Both the position numbers and the translations under genes were made by a program. The notes beneath the pieces were generated by a model, which did not search any database, was not told the DNA's origin, and was given only the letters and a program-made list of their open reading frames with translations. From Gymnogyps californianus (Eukaryota; Chordata; Aves; Accipitriformes; Cathartidae), in NCBI RefSeq assembly GCF_018139145.2, contig NC_059483.1, positions 993,001-1,057,000 on the forward strand: a stretch of 64,000 bases of DNA. The letters are read 5' to 3'. Positions 13,501 through 26,337 of the stretch are shown here, piece after piece (positions within the stretch are counted from its first letter, which is position 1; each line of letters starts with the position of its first letter).

Positions 13501-16500
13501 TCAGTGGGATGGAAAGGTTGTGGCGGTTCTGAATGGCAAAGGACTGATACTATTTCATTTCTTCTCTTCTGCTGAGGCCCCTCAGCTGGTACCAGTTTTC
13601 AGCGTGCTGTTGATTTCCAGTAAGGAGATCATCCCTGCCTCTCCAGGTACAATCAAAATCGATTGATGACCGCTTCGTATTCTCTGGGAAAAGCATTTCT
13701 TTTTAAATCCCTTGCTGGAGTAGCCTTGCGGACAACAGTTTATTTGCAATTCACATTGGATCTTGGCTCACAAATGCAGATGATTTAGCTAAAGCACAAC
13801 TTCTGGATGGTGCTAGTCTAAATAAATGCAGAAGTCTCACCGCAGTGTGTTTGATCTGAGCACACAGCTTTACCAAAAGTAAATCCGTCTGCATTCTAGG
13901 AGCATCCCCCAGAAGAGAAAATTATTTCTCTGTAGTATAGGTATGTTGCCTAGGTGACTCATAGATATTGGCTCTGCTTTGAACGGAATTTTGGGTTTCT
14001 GTCCCAATTAAAAAATTCCACAATCTCTAGTCTGGAAGCTGTTGCCTCAAAGTACCTGTGTGCCAGAATTGCAACGTTCCCATCAGGTCAGGTTTTGCAG
14101 ACGAGGGCAGGAGCCCTTTGAAATTTTTCTCTGCGGGTGCTGCTGCTCCCCTTCGGGGCTTGCTCCGTGCTCTGGAGGGTTCGGAGCAGGCTGGGGTGCC
14201 CCTGCAGCAGGCGAGTGCCGGCCCAGCCGCTCTGCCTGCCCGTGGGAGAGCTCGTGGCTCTGGCTGGGCTGGCTGCGGCTCCGGGCTCCGCGGTTCCAGC
14301 TCACGTCACCAGGCTTTGCCGTCGGGGAAGGTGCGGCGGGTGTCCCAGGAGAAGGGGCACCCTCGGTGCCGGGGGACGCTTCCACCTGGCTTCATCTGCT
14401 GTAGCTCGGCGTCTGGTCGCTGGCCGATGGCAGCCTGGGGAGGTGGGAAACCCCGGTTCTGCCTGCCCCGTCCCCGCAGCCGGCACCGGTCAGCCCGGCA
14501 GGGCCCGTCCAAAAGGCTGATTCCTTGTCTCTCCTCTTTTTTCCTCAGGCAAGGAACACAGCGTGGCAGTTCGTTTCTTCTGCGAGCCGAAGGAGGTGGT
14601 GGTGTGATTGAAGTGGCCAGGGCTGTCTTTGGTGCCCCAAAACCACTGCCCGGGCAGGACGTGCATGGTGGGGGCACTTGGCGCGACTGGGAGGCTCGAA
14701 GGGTGAGCTGGCTTCTGTACAAGTGATGAGCTGCTTGCAGCCTCCATTCACGTTCACTGCAAACGCGGATAGAAACCTCGGCAGGCCAGGTCTGGTCCCT
14801 CAAGCTTCTGCAGATGTTGTGTGTCTTGTGCAGGGGCTGGGGCAGAGGTTTGAGTGAGTCCTCCCATCGCCGCCTCCCCATCCCACCTCCTGGCCGGGGC
14901 CCGAAGGAGTGCGGCTGGTGAGGTGCTGGCGCTGCCAATGCAGTTCCCGCAGGCAGGACTCCGTCTTGACAAGGTTTTTGAGCTGCAGGAAGGCGTGGAA
15001 GAAAGGAAGATTTTGCTGTTGTTGGAAAGTGACTGTTCCCCCCATGCCATTAAAGCATGTGCACATGTTAAAACTGCAGTCTTGATCGAAATGTTTAATT
15101 TTCCATAAGAATGTTGCATGGAGTGTTTAACAGGCTGTAGAGAGCCCCCTGAAAGCCTGTTTGGTTCTGGCGGCTCAGCTCCCCAGGAGCGTCTTGCCCA
15201 AGTTTGAACCAAGTTTCCCATACAACTTGGGACGGGATTTCATAAAGGGTGAATTTCAGTTTTGCTGCTGCAAGTCAGAGTCAGGAGTACAAGGAGGAAT
15301 TTGTCAGCTCCGTGAGTCAGATTCCTCCTCGAACGTCTGCTCCACCAGAGAGGCCAGTGATGAACCACACAAACACGCTGTGGAAACGGCAGCTTTTATG
15401 GCACCATGAGCCACTCAGCCAGAGAAATGAGCTTCCTTGCCATCTCAAACTGCGTTGCGGTCGGTTTATAGCCTTTCTGTAGCAGCAAGTTTAGGCTGGG
15501 ACTCCCATTTTCAAATGTTCATTTTGGTTTTTTATATTAAGGTCACCTCGGGTCTGGACACTGAACAGCTGACATTTTTTTAAAGCCTTTTTCAGGGTTT
15601 TACAAATCGCTGGCCAGTGAGCAGTTTCCCCGGTCCCTGCGGGCGTTAAGGGGATTTTGTGCCCTTTTTCCTCCCACGCTTGGTTCTCCCCTCGCCCCGG
15701 CTGCCGGGGCCGGTGCCCGGTGATGCTCATCGGGCACGGAGCAGGCGGACGCGCAGGACTTCCATCGTCTGCGGGGCAGGGAAGGGGGGCCGTGCAGTGC
15801 AGGGAGCTGCCAGCCTTGGGGGACTATCGGGGGGGAGCTGCAGCCCCCGCCACCCCTGGGGTGCCCAGCGCGGGGTCTGGGGGATTTGCACGCCTCGCTC
15901 AAGGTCACTCCCGGCTGCGTTAAAGGCTGGTGCAAGTGAAACCAGCTCTGTCCCAACAGTTCATTATTTTGGGACACCCTGGGATCCCTTCGGCTGGAGA
16001 TGGACCTGTTCCTGCCAAGGGGCACCCTCACCACCCGAGGGAGGGCTGCCGCATTTGCAGACCGTGCAAACAGGAGACGAAGTGCGGAGCAACAGCAGAA
16101 GGTTTGGAAAGATTTGTAGCACGCAGGGCTTTAATCGTTGTTCTCAGGGTTAAATGTACACTTAGTGACATGCCATAAAATCTGGTACTTGCTCTAATTA
16201 TTTTCTGTCTAAAAAGACTTGCTCTCATTATTTTCCTGCCGACACTGGACATGGTCGGGCTGCTGCCTGCCCCTCTCCCTGCCCCTGCAGAGCCCCCTCT
16301 GCTCTGGGCGACCCTTGCCCACAGAGGCTGGGGCATCGTGCCGAACCGGGGCTGGCCAGCAGAAACACAGGCAGTTGGGAGGGGGGCAGAAGGAGGGAGA
16401 AAGATCGTGACTTCAAATAAATGCAGGTAACATTTTTTCTAGATGTGGAGAAAGATAGCAAAGGAATAGTGAAGGACAGCTGATGGGAACTCCGAAAATA

Positions 16501-18697
16501 AGGGGTCATTTTTAATTCTGCAAAACCTTCAAATGCTGCTTTCCAAAGCAAGAGGGAAACGCTGTGCTGGTGGCAGGGCTGCTCAGGGCACGGCCCCGGG
16601 CGTCCGTCGGCTCTGCAGGCCAAGCCAAATCCCGGGGGGGGGAATGGTAACTCAGTCCCCAGAGAGGGTACAGGTGAGTGCAGGGGGGCATCGGGGAGCA
16701 GGAGGTGGTGTATGCAAACATATATGAGAATAAGACTAAAGCATTGTGAAGTAAGGGTGTTTTGGGGTTTTTTTCAAGTGGAGCAAACTCAAGTTAATTC
16801 CACCACGGGTGAACTGAGTTACTCTGACTTCTACCAACCAGGGATCTGGCTTATTGTGTTCAGTGGTGAAATGAGGGAAAATGAAACTAATCTGGCCATT
16901 AGGAGTAATTAAAAAAGAAAAATGAATTGGGTGATAATTGCTGCAAAACTAATGGGGGTTTGCGCACATACATCCTGTACCTGCTGAGCTTCCAAGGCAC
17001 CGTGCTCCTGACCCAGCAAAACCGGAGCCTATTTTCAAACGCTGGAGTAACATCAGCCTTTTCCCCCTTTCTCGTTTAAAAGCCTGATGATGCAGGTTGG
17101 TGAAGCAGCCCACCACCCTGTGTGCCTGACAAGCAGCATCCCAGTGCAGACGGCAGCACTGCTCCGCTCCCAGGGGCTGTGCCTCTCGTCGGCCATCTCC
17201 ACACTGCCTCCATGCAGCCCTCCGATGTCGGCACGGCCAGCGGCTCTGAAACGGGACTTGGCACGGTTTCGTCTGTCCTGTAGCAGCTGCAGGCGCTGAT
17301 TATTATTATTATTGCCCTATTATGCTTAGGCACGCATTATATCTAAGTTTAAACTTGCCCTGTTACGTTAGAGAGTCTCTGTGCCCCATGTTTAATTTTT
17401 ATGCCAACACCCGCAGCCTTCTCTAAGGAGGACTTTGCACGGAAGAGCTGGTCAGCCTGCTTTCTGCAGAAGCAGAAATCCCCACCTCTGAGGTTTCGGC
17501 TCTGACATCGAGGCGTCTGAGTACTGTGGGGTTAAGTGAGTCAGAAATCAGCTCTAATGTGAGCTGTCATTCCCGCCTTGCAGCCAACCGACCCCGCACT
17601 GCTTTGGGCTTTAAAATAATTCAGTAGAGATTAACAAAAATAAATCTTTGTGCTTCCCAGTAGTTTTAACTCAAAGCAGAGATCCCAGCAAACATGCGTG
17701 CATCTCATGTGCCTCATGTAGTGCCTGTGCCAGGCAATTAAACAAGCCTGCAAGCAAAGATGCACATCAGATGCATTTGTTTCAGGGTGAGACCGTGGGC
17801 CCGGGTAGTTACTGCAGCTCATTTGACGTTTGATGGTGACGTTTGATGGTCGGTGAGCCTGAGCATTAAGACAACATCCCACCGGCTGGGACGTCCCTGG
17901 GAGAGGCACTCGCCCGCTGCGAACCACTGGTGCTACCAGGTAATGTGGGTCACAGCACGCAAAGCTCTGAGCGAGCCCCACGGGGAGCAAGCATCTCTGC
18001 CTTGCTCTGCCGGTACCTGCTGTCCTGGAAAGACAAGTTTCCTCCTCGGGGAGTTCTTCCACGCTGCAGGAGCATCTAGCAAAACCTGAACCTGGAGGCT
18101 TCAGATGCTGGCATGATGTTAGCGATCCTTTCATGCAAATTCAGCTGTTACTGTCTCCTTGCCACGCGTCATTGGGTAAATTCTTAAAGCTTTTGTGTCA
18201 GAGGAGCAATAATATTGCAAAGAGCTTTCTCCGAGCAGTGGCAAACAAGCCAGGCTGGTGCTGGGTGGCAACTTGGAAAGACATTTGTATGCAGGGATGA
18301 AGCAGGTCATCATTCTGTAACGTCTTTGATCAGTGAACTGGTGTGGCTGCAGATGATTACATTTCCATTGAAAATAAACTAAAGAGCCATGCTACCACAA
18401 TAACTGGAGCGTTAAGATAATGAAGCAATTACTTGGTGTAATAGAAGAAAGACAGAACAGCTATGACACGTTAAATACAGACATCAATCAAACTGGTTTG
18501 CTGACAACCTGTTGAGATTCATTTTTTTATATCACTTATTGTTCGATTCACCATTTAAAGTCTAAACCGGTTATCTTTGCTGAAGATAGAGATTTTGTAT
18601 TCACTTAATGTACCTGTTGTAAGCATCTTCACCGACGTACTTACAGACCTCTGAAGTTTTGGGATCTGTTTTGGGATCTTTCACAGGCAATCGGTGC
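1532..18697. other. Gene-poor region, no coding gene recognised
   Basis: Open frames here are short, overlap on both strands, and sit in G+C-rich patches (around 9740-10170, 11500-11830 and 12900-13130) where stops are rare. None resembles a known family and none shows a coherent chain of splice sites. Small local duplications are present: ATTACTTG(TG)CAAAGGGCCC twice at 6356-6394, GACGTTTGATGGT twice in direct tandem at 17825-17850, and (ATT)5 at 17299-17313. I see no tRNA, transposon ORF or LTR here. AT-rich patches near 2580-2780 and 10430-10700 could hide regulatory elements, which would need cross-species conservation to recognise. Confidence 0.5.
17825..17850. repeat. Perfect 13-bp tandem duplication
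   Basis: GACGTTTGATGGT occurs twice with no spacer (17825-17837 and 17838-17850). The two copies are identical, so the duplication is recent or constrained. No function is apparent. Confidence 0.9.
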
Positions 18698-18781
18698 GTC
18701 ACCTCCTCCCGGGGCTGTGTCACCTCCTTCCACGGCTGTGTCACCTCCTCCCATGGCTGTGTCACCTCCTCCCGGGGCTTT
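18698..18781. repeat. 21-bp tandem repeat, four copies
   Basis: Four direct copies of a 21-bp unit (GTCACCTCCTCCCGGGGCTGT and variants) run from 18698 to about 18781. Copies 1 and 4 share CCCGGGGCT; copies 2 and 3 carry CCACGGCT and CCATGGCT. Since 21 is a multiple of three, each frame reads as a repeated heptapeptide (for example SPPSTAV on +), which accounts for the repetitive ORFs on both strands. It looks like a small minisatellite, not a gene. Confidence 0.9.
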
Positions 18782-21120
18782 GCAGGGGCTGAGAAGCTTT
18801 GTGAGACCCTGCGGGGTCAGTCCCACTGAGGTGTGCGGCACGTGGGGCAGGGACAGCCACGGTACAGAGCCGTGGTCCCACGCTCCTGTGCGACGACGAG
18901 CGGAGCGTGGGGCCCGAGACAGGGTTTCTTTTTTCCTCCCTTTTGTAATGAGTTGTGAGCCAGCGCCAAAGGCGGGCGATTCTGTTTGTGCACGTGACAA
19001 ACCTGAGCGGGGTGTTCGGACGTGTGAAGCGGCTGTGGAGGTGCGGGTGGAGGCTGCATGGAGCAGGCATCCCTGACAACGTGGAGGCTTAGGAAAAACA
19101 TGTGGATTTGATGGCCCAGTGCCTCTCGTTCCTATCCCGACGGAGTGGGGTGCCCGGGCAGGACCCGCGGCCACTTGGCAGGGGCTGTGGCAGCCCTGCC
19201 TGCATGCTGCCAGACGTAGTGCCGGGGCCGGCTCCGGCCACAGGTGAGCACTGCCCGGTCCGGCCTTTGCCGCGGGTGTCTGCCGGTCCCCTGGGTGCCA
19301 TAAATGACTCCTCCGGGGCCGTTTGCTGCACATCTCTCACCAGCCCTAAATTCACATAAATTGGATAACGTAAGGGAAAAAACAACAACGGCGAAGGAAA
19401 CGCAGTGTCCTCACCATGCTGTCCTGTCCCCTCGCTCCCTTGGGCAGCTCCACTCCTCCGTCACCGAGTCAAGGGGCAATTGGGGAGCCGTCAGGGACTT
19501 GTGAACAACCGGGCTGGGGACAAAAGTCACAGCAAAGAGGAGCAAAGGCAGTGCTTAAAAGCGGTGACGTGCAGCAAGACGCTGATACGCTTCCTCTGGC
19601 CTGAACCGCACTTGCTGAGCATCGCCTTCGCTTCAGCAGAGCCAAGCTGTGTCCCAGCCCTCAGCCCCAACGAGGCTGGTAAAGGCAGAAAAAAACCACA
19701 ATTGTATTTTTGAAGGGGGTAATCATAAAGTGGGTTGCTTCATTCTCTTTTCGCTTTTTCATTGGGTTGATTTTGAACAGCGTTAGCCAGATTTTATGAT
19801 CACCCACAGCTAATGCCTTGAGCTGGGCTTGTTAGCGCAGGGGGATGCGGGGTCCTTGGGGCCCCTCCGCCCCGCTGCAGATCCAGACCCTCTTCAGACA
19901 TCCCCAGGTCAGCGGATTCCGAGCCAGAGCCCCGGCTGCTGCGGCTCACTGGGGTGAAGGGGGAATTGCAAGCGGGGCAGAAGCTGCTGGGGAGCCTCTA
20001 TCGCTGCCGGCAGCCGGGGCCGGGGGCAATGCTGGGCTATGCGGTGGGTCGCAACCAGAAAGCTTTGGGAATGGCTGCTTTAGGCAGAAAATCCAATCAG
20101 GAGGAAATTAATTTAGTCACGGAGACGTCCTTCAGGCCAGGGCAGGAGGGCAAAACTTGAAACAAAATAATCACAGGCACACCAAAAATGTACCCCCCCG
20201 CTCCAGACCGTCACTGGGAGCTGTGTGAGAAGGCAGCGATTCCCGGGAATGGTGGAGCAGCAATGACGGAGGCCACCTCTGACGGGGCACGGGCTCCCCG
20301 CTTGCTCCCACTGCATGTCCCTCTCCGAAACACAACAGCCAGAGGGTTTAAACAGGGTTTTGGAGGGCCGGGGTTCCCTGGTTTTGCTTTGCCTTGCAGA
20401 TGTCAGGGAGTTTCTATCAGATTGTTTTTGTCAGGCAGGAATGTCTTTGGAAACAAAAGGAGTTGCCACAGACTGTGACACCCATAGCTGTTACCTAAAC
20501 CCGTTTCCATGCCCCTGTGAGCAACCAGGGGCCGGACATCCCGGGAAAGCGGGTTGAAATGCTCCAGCGCCAGCTGACTTGGGGAGAATGCAAATGTTGC
20601 ATTTGCATCTACTTTACATGCTGAAAAGAGCAATGGGGTTATTCTAATATTGCTCTTGGCCCCCAGGAACGCTCGTGTTTTGGAGGAAATAATAAGGAAT
20701 TCACTTCTCTTTCACCGTGTCTCGCTCTTCTCCAGAGCGGACCGTAGGCCTGCAGTTGGATGGATGTGCTGCGGTTACCATTGTTTTCCTAAAAGGCCTG
20801 AGTTTGAGAGAGAACTACACTGACAGTCAGATTCTTCCTGGCTTTGTTTTGATGTTCTGTGTCAGAAATAATAGAATAGTAGCTGTGTTTCGTAGATACT
20901 TTAGAGTCTGAACAAGATGAAAAATGGTTTAATTTTCTGAGTATTGGTATAGGATCAGGTGATTTGAAAATTTTCCATCTCACCTTTTATCACAGGGGAA
21001 AATTCGTTTTCCCAGTTAATGAAAGCTTTTACAGAAAGTATTTGCTTTCTTTAACTAATGCTGACCTTTTTTTTTTTCATTGACTTTCCAGCTCTGATGT
21101 CTGGTTGAATTTTTTACGTT
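18782..21120. other. Intergenic, nothing recognised
   Basis: No open frame or RNA gene is recognisable. Composition changes from CpG-rich (18780-20060) to AT-rich (20600-21120). Confidence 0.5.
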
Positions 21121-21190
21121 TTGGACGGTTGGACTCAATGACGTTAAAGGTCTTTTCCAACCTAAACCATTCTATGATTCTATGATTCAC
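21120..21190 (+). mobile_element. CR1 LINE 3' end, old truncated fragment
   Basis: The stretch reading GGTTGGACTCAATGACGTTA, then AAAGGTCTTTTCCAACCTAA and ACCATTCTATGATTCTATGA, is the last ~65 bp of an avian CR1 element with its ATTCTATG octamer tail on the + strand. The sequence just upstream (a T-run at 21068-21078) is not recognisably CR1, so this is a severely 5'-truncated copy, the usual form of CR1 insertions. Confidence 0.85.
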
Positions 21191-24100
21191 ATTTTTTAAG
21201 ACAAAAAGGCAATATTTTCTGTGGCAAAAGCATATTTATTCACCAGTATTATAGTGGGCCTTTCAACGAAGGTCTGAAATGCTTTAGCTAAGTGTTAAGG
21301 CAGTGAATATTTGTCGTGTTTCTTGTGGTTGGCTCATGGTGAAAGCCTGGGTTAAACGCAGGTTCCTCTAACTGAATCATCAGACAGAGCGCTAGAAATC
21401 CAAAACATTCATTTGTTTCCTGGGAAAAAACAAAATGATCTGCAAATGAAGCAGAAACAGTTTACCTGCGGGGAAGGGGATCTAGCAGCACGTACTGAAG
21501 AGAAGAGGAACTGCAAAGAGGCAAATGTGTGTCTGTGTGTGGGCACGGCTCCTTTCTCCCTTCTCACTCAGCTGAAATAGCGGAAAGCAATAGGATTATG
21601 TTAAAATGCTAATGAAGAAACCAGCTGGATACATTATAACATTAAATACAACATAGCTTGCATTAAATCAAAATTCAGCAAACAAACTCTTATAAGAAAA
21701 AGTATTTTGCATCAATGTGTGCCATTCTGCATCGGTCGAAACTGCAGGAAAGCTGGTGGGAGCAGATGACACAGAGCAAAGGCAGTGAAGAAATGCCCAG
21801 TATGATCCCCAGAGCAGCGAGCGTGGGGCATGGGCACCACGGATGCTGCTTTGGGGGAAGGTGAGAGGACGGCAGATGCAATGGGAAAAGCACCAGTTCG
21901 GGTGGGGGGGACCAGGCCTGACGGCACGGCTCAACTCCGTGTCCGTTTGCCAGGCAGGCAGCACATCAGTCCCGTAGAAGAGGCTTTATGCTTAGAGCAG
22001 TACCGTGTGTCGGAAGCAGATTAAGCCCAAAGGGAAGTTTTGGATGCGGGCAGCAGAAGGGAACGTGCCCGCAGAGCGCTTTACGATGGATGGAGCTCCT
22101 CCTCGCTGCTCACCGCAGGGCGAAGCTGCCCGCAGCCTGTCCTCCCCTCGCCCCGGCAGAGCGGGGCTGGACGCGGAGCCACCCCAGCGCTGCACCTGCG
22201 GTTATTTCACGTCCGAGGGGCAACGTTAATTCTAATTACGCGCTCTGCCCTGAAGTTCGAAAGGTTTCTAGTCACGTTTAGTCTAACCTTTTAAAACGGG
22301 CACCTGATTTCTCGCTTTGCCCTCACTTGCTGTGGAATGTTTGAGTCACAGTTAGAAGACGAAGCAAGGCAGTGGGTGAAGCTGTGCATGTAGGAAGACT
22401 TTTGGGCAAAACCTTTGGTTCCCCCAGCACTGTGACTGGGGAAAAAGGCAGTAGCTGGGCAGTGCTGAGGATCTGCACTTGAGATTTAAACACACGTGGT
22501 CTTTTTGTTCCTGGTTCATCCCGTCGTTCTGGGTGACTCCCCTTTGGCTGTATGTGTCAGGCAGTTACTTTTATGCATACGAAAGTGGCTTGGTGAAATT
22601 TCAGTGAAGCATCTTTGTTAGTAAGTTGATTTTCCATTGGAAATGATAGCAACAAGAATCTTTTTTGATCCTTTGTCATCTGTGGGGCAGGTGGGTCACA
22701 GGTACATCTCTCTTGAGCAGCGGAGGCAGAGGTGCTTTGAGGCAGTCGGTGGCTGGAAGTACACTGGCCTCCCTAAACCAGGCTGTGATCCCAGTCGATC
22801 CACCCAGGCATGGGGAGACGTGGGCATGCCGGGATCTCCAGGGGTGGAATTCGACTGCCCCGGGCCAGAGGCTGTTGGTGTCCCCAGGGAGCACAGAGCC
22901 GGGCTGGGTTTTGGCTGCTTATGGGACAGGGATCTGTCGTCCGGCAGGTCAGGCTGGCATGCCAGCCCCCTCTCCTCTCATCACCGGGGGGATCTGGAAA
23001 TACTCGGGTAACGTTGTGAGCTCAGTAAGCAAGTTGTGTCTGACTGTGGTAAGAAAGAATCTTTTTTTTAGGTTGACATCTGAATCATGTCTCTTTTTAT
23101 AGCCAGGCCGTTGGGTTGCTGTGATTGCAGCTCCCAGCCCAAGCCCAGCGCCTGCTTGGGTTAACGACCATCGTCACGCAGGGCACAAGAGAACATATTT
23201 TGCTCGTTTCCCAGAAAAGCGAGCCTCTCTCTGGGGATGCTCTCTGTGCGCTGGCTCTGCTCTCCCAACGGGATCCTGTGAGCAGCCCTTGCTGCCGGCT
23301 GGAGACGGGCTCCTACTCGCAGGGCTGCACCAGCCAGGGCGCCTGCTGGGCTTGAGCCTGTGCCCGTGCTGTGCCGCAGCCGCACCGCGCTGCGCCCGCG
23401 CCAGGGGCTGCAGCTGCACCTGCAGACGCCCGAGAAAAGGCAGCAAGGCCGACGTATTGCACAGTCGTGTCTGCGAGGATGCTACGTCCCCACCACTTGC
23501 AACAGCTTTTGAAGTTCAGGAGAATCAGACTGGGGCTTCGATCGGGTCTCGAAGGCCCTGCCGCCCCCATGAGTGAGGGTTTCTGTGGCCAGGGTCTGCG
23601 TGGCAAATCCACGCCTGGCTCTCCCCCAGGGTCTGTCACTGCTGGTCAAGCTCCCAGTTTCCGTGTTTCATGGCGGATCGGCCATTCCTCATCGCCTGTG
23701 CTCTGGAAAGCCTTTGGCAGGGGACCGCAGCATGCTGTGCTCCTGTTCGCACTTAGTGACAATTAATTAACGAGCCGGCTGATTTCCCTTTACCTTGATA
23801 ATGGATGACAAATCACAGCCTGGTTTTCTGCTTTGCTCATTAATTGCTACGTTTGTTTGTTTAGTTTTCATTCTATGCCTATTAAGACACCTTTGCCTGC
23901 TAACGCCTTTTACCAGCGTTGGGCTGGATTCACCTGAGGACAACCCCATCGCTGACCCTGATGGAAAGGGTGTGATTTAAAAGCCAGCCGAATATGTCTA
24001 GATGCATAAGGAACAATCAGTATAAAAAAAATTTTACTTCATTTGGACTTAGTTTGCGTAAGTGAAAATTGCTGTACATGTAACATTAGGGCTTTTTAGA

Positions 24101-25198
24101 AAAATTGCTGCTATCTTGTACTCCATTGTGTTGACTTTTAAAGCGATGGTCACACATGAGAAAATTTAATTTGTGGTTTTAAAAAAAACCAACCACATAA
24201 AACAGAGTGAAAAAATTATGACTACATAGCTTGATCTGCTGGAAGGACCATTGTGACTGGGCCCCTCTGTTCGCACAAGCTGTCGTGGCTCTGTGGGAAT
24301 CCGTATGAGGAGAGTCCCACCCACCGCAGAGCTGGGGCACTGTGCTCCAGTGTGTAACTCTTGCCCAGTGTCAACACACGTTTTAAATTGAAATGTTTAA
24401 TCAGCAGAAGTATTAATTTTGACATTAGGAATTTTTCCAGTCGATGCCTTTCTTTATAAAGCATTTATAAAGCATCTTTATTTAACTTCTGATGTTAAAA
24501 AAATGTCTGGGTGAAAGTAGTCCATGGTGGTAGGCGTTTCGGTGCGATCTTTCCATTTTGCCGTATTCAATGCAGTTGGTTGAATGCAAAAGTGCATGCA
24601 GGTACTGATATTTTAATAGGAACAACACTGTGCATACAGCCTTGCAAAGCAGGGATCAACCCTGCTGATGAGGGCAGAGACCGCGAACTAGCGAGGTTAC
24701 TCATGTGAGAGATGAGAAAATGGAGTGTAAAACTGCGCGAACACACAGAGCATGAAGCATGCAATGACTAGGGGGGAAATGCATGTCTTCTTGAGAATTT
24801 AATGCAATAATCCTGAAAAATGCCCTTAAATCTGTCTGTTCAGTGCATGCTGTGGTTTTGGGTGGTTTTTTTGTGTTTTTGCGTAAATGGTTTACACATT
24901 TCTTCATGCAAGGTTTTAGCTGAGAAAAAGTTTCATAGTAAATTATTCTGTCCTGATTAGTTTAGGCATAGCAGAAGTATTGAATAGTACCCGCCTGGAG
25001 TAATAAAGGCTGAGTAAAGGTAGCCCACAGTTCTGTGATCATTCCTAGGAGGTTCGAGCCATATCTGTTCAAGTCTTGCAGGCACTGCTCCCGGCTTTGT
25101 GAGGTTTCCCCGGAGCTGCTGAGCCCCGTCCCGCAGAGCCGGCACTGGGCGCAGGCGTGTGAAGCAGCTGCAGAGCTGCTTCCACCAGCCAGGCAAAA
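21191..25198. other. Intergenic, nothing recognised
   Basis: No protein family, tRNA or intact mobile element is recognisable. CpG-rich blocks lie at about 22030-22230 and 23280-23480 and AT-rich blocks at 24000-24220 and 24380-24500. The open frames are short and overlap on both strands. Confidence 0.5.
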
Positions 25199-25450
25199 AG
25201 CATCCAGCATCCTGCATCCTGCATCCAGCATCCAGCATCCTGCATCCAGCATCCTGCGTCCTGCACCCAGCGTCCTGCGTCCAGCATCCTGCATCCAGCA
25301 TCCTGTGTCCTGCATCCTGCACCCAGCGTCCTGTGTCCAGCATCCTGCATCCAGCATCCTGTGTCCTGCGTCCAGCATCCTGCATCCAGCATCCTGTGTC
25401 CTGCGTCCTGCATCCTGCATCCAGTGTCCTGCATCCAGCATCCTGCGTCC
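25199..25450. repeat. 7-bp minisatellite, 36 units without indels
   Basis: Exactly 36 consecutive 7-bp units (25199-25450, 252 bp) fit the pattern (A/T)G(C/T)(A/G)(T/C)CC, mostly AGCATCC and TGCATCC, with a degenerate unit AGCAGCC following. Spacing never slips. A 56-bp block of eight units (TGCACCC AGCGTCC then six more) occurs at 25262-25317 and again at 25318-25373 with only two base differences. Its last five units recur at 25374-25408, so the array has a higher-order structure. With a 7-bp period the frame rotates every unit, and no rotation makes a stop. This explains the long repetitive ORFs on both strands (such as 25035-25634), which are not genes. Confidence 0.97.
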
Positions 25451-25761
25451 AGCAGCCATTTTCAGGGCACCTGGAGCACTTGCGCTGAGCGGGGCTGTGC
25501 GTGGGCACGTGCATGCGTGCACGGCGTTGGCACGTAAGCGGCAGGCTTCCCATCTCCGCCCGGGCGGTGGTGGCCAGGAGCACGCACAACCGCTGCGTGT
25601 TCTTCTTGAAGGTGGTTTCGTAACACTGTCGTAAAAAGGACAGCCACCGTTGCCTGTTGGGCAAGCCCAACACCAGTCATTTTCTGTTCAGAAGGAACTA
25701 AATAATCGTGCTTTTTTCACGCCCTGGCCATGGAGGAGTCGCTGCGAGCGCTCTGAAGGAG

Positions 25762-25925
25762 AGGACCTGAATTCAAAGTGATTCTAACAAATTGGTGAGT
25801 TGGCTCAAAATCAACCACCTGAAATTAAATAAAGAGAAGGACAAATTACTAACTTCAGGAAGGAGAAGGTAAACACATTACTGTAAATGGGGAATAATTA
25901 GTGAGGCAGAAAAGTTCGCATAAAT
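25762..25925 (+). mobile_element. Diverged internal CR1 fragment
   Basis: The segment starting GACCTGAATTCAAAGTGATT, through ACAAATTGGTGAGTTGGCTC and AAATTAAATAAAGAGAAGGA, to AAATGGGGAATAATTAGTGA, follows the familiar CR1 reverse-transcriptase-end sequence (…aaattgg…tgaaatcaa…aataaagacaa…aggaaggaaaa…tggggaataa…). It is heavily mutated and lacks the usual 3' tail, so it is an old dead copy. The match is from memory of the family, not from an alignment. Confidence 0.65.
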
Positions 25926-26319
25926 GTAGCTGGGCTTCATTTTCGGAGCGAAAGCTTGCTGCCCTGATTAATTATTTGGCCCCACAGATGCATTCCTGGA
26001 GCCTGGGCTGGTGGTTGCACGGCAGGTATTCAGTGTGAGAGAAATGGTGTATAAGTCACGGGGGTGGGGAGTGTATGTAAACACACACTCACACCCCCCT
26101 GTACGGACATTTCTGGACGTATGCCTACTTACATACTCACACACACATATATATGCATACGTATATACTTAATTATCCTGAGAAGGGCTGCAGTCCCTTT
26201 TGTATCGCTCAGCATTGATTTTGTTGAAGTAGTGATGAGCAGCAAAGTTGATTCACTTTCCTTTATATATATAAGTATATTAATTGTATAATTTACATAT
26301 GAATATGTATTAAAATAGG

Positions 26320-26337
26320 CCAACATATATATGTTGG
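26320..26337. repeat. 18-bp perfect palindrome in AT-rich DNA
   Basis: CCAACATATATATGTTGG reads the same on both strands. It lies at the end of a TA-rich tract, so the inner ATATATAT is microsatellite-like, but the CCAAC/GTTGG arms are not. Confidence 0.9.

Noticed and set aside
25035..25634. Repetitive 109-238 codon proteins on both strands
   Set aside because: They are read-through of the 7-bp minisatellite, which cannot form a stop in any rotation.
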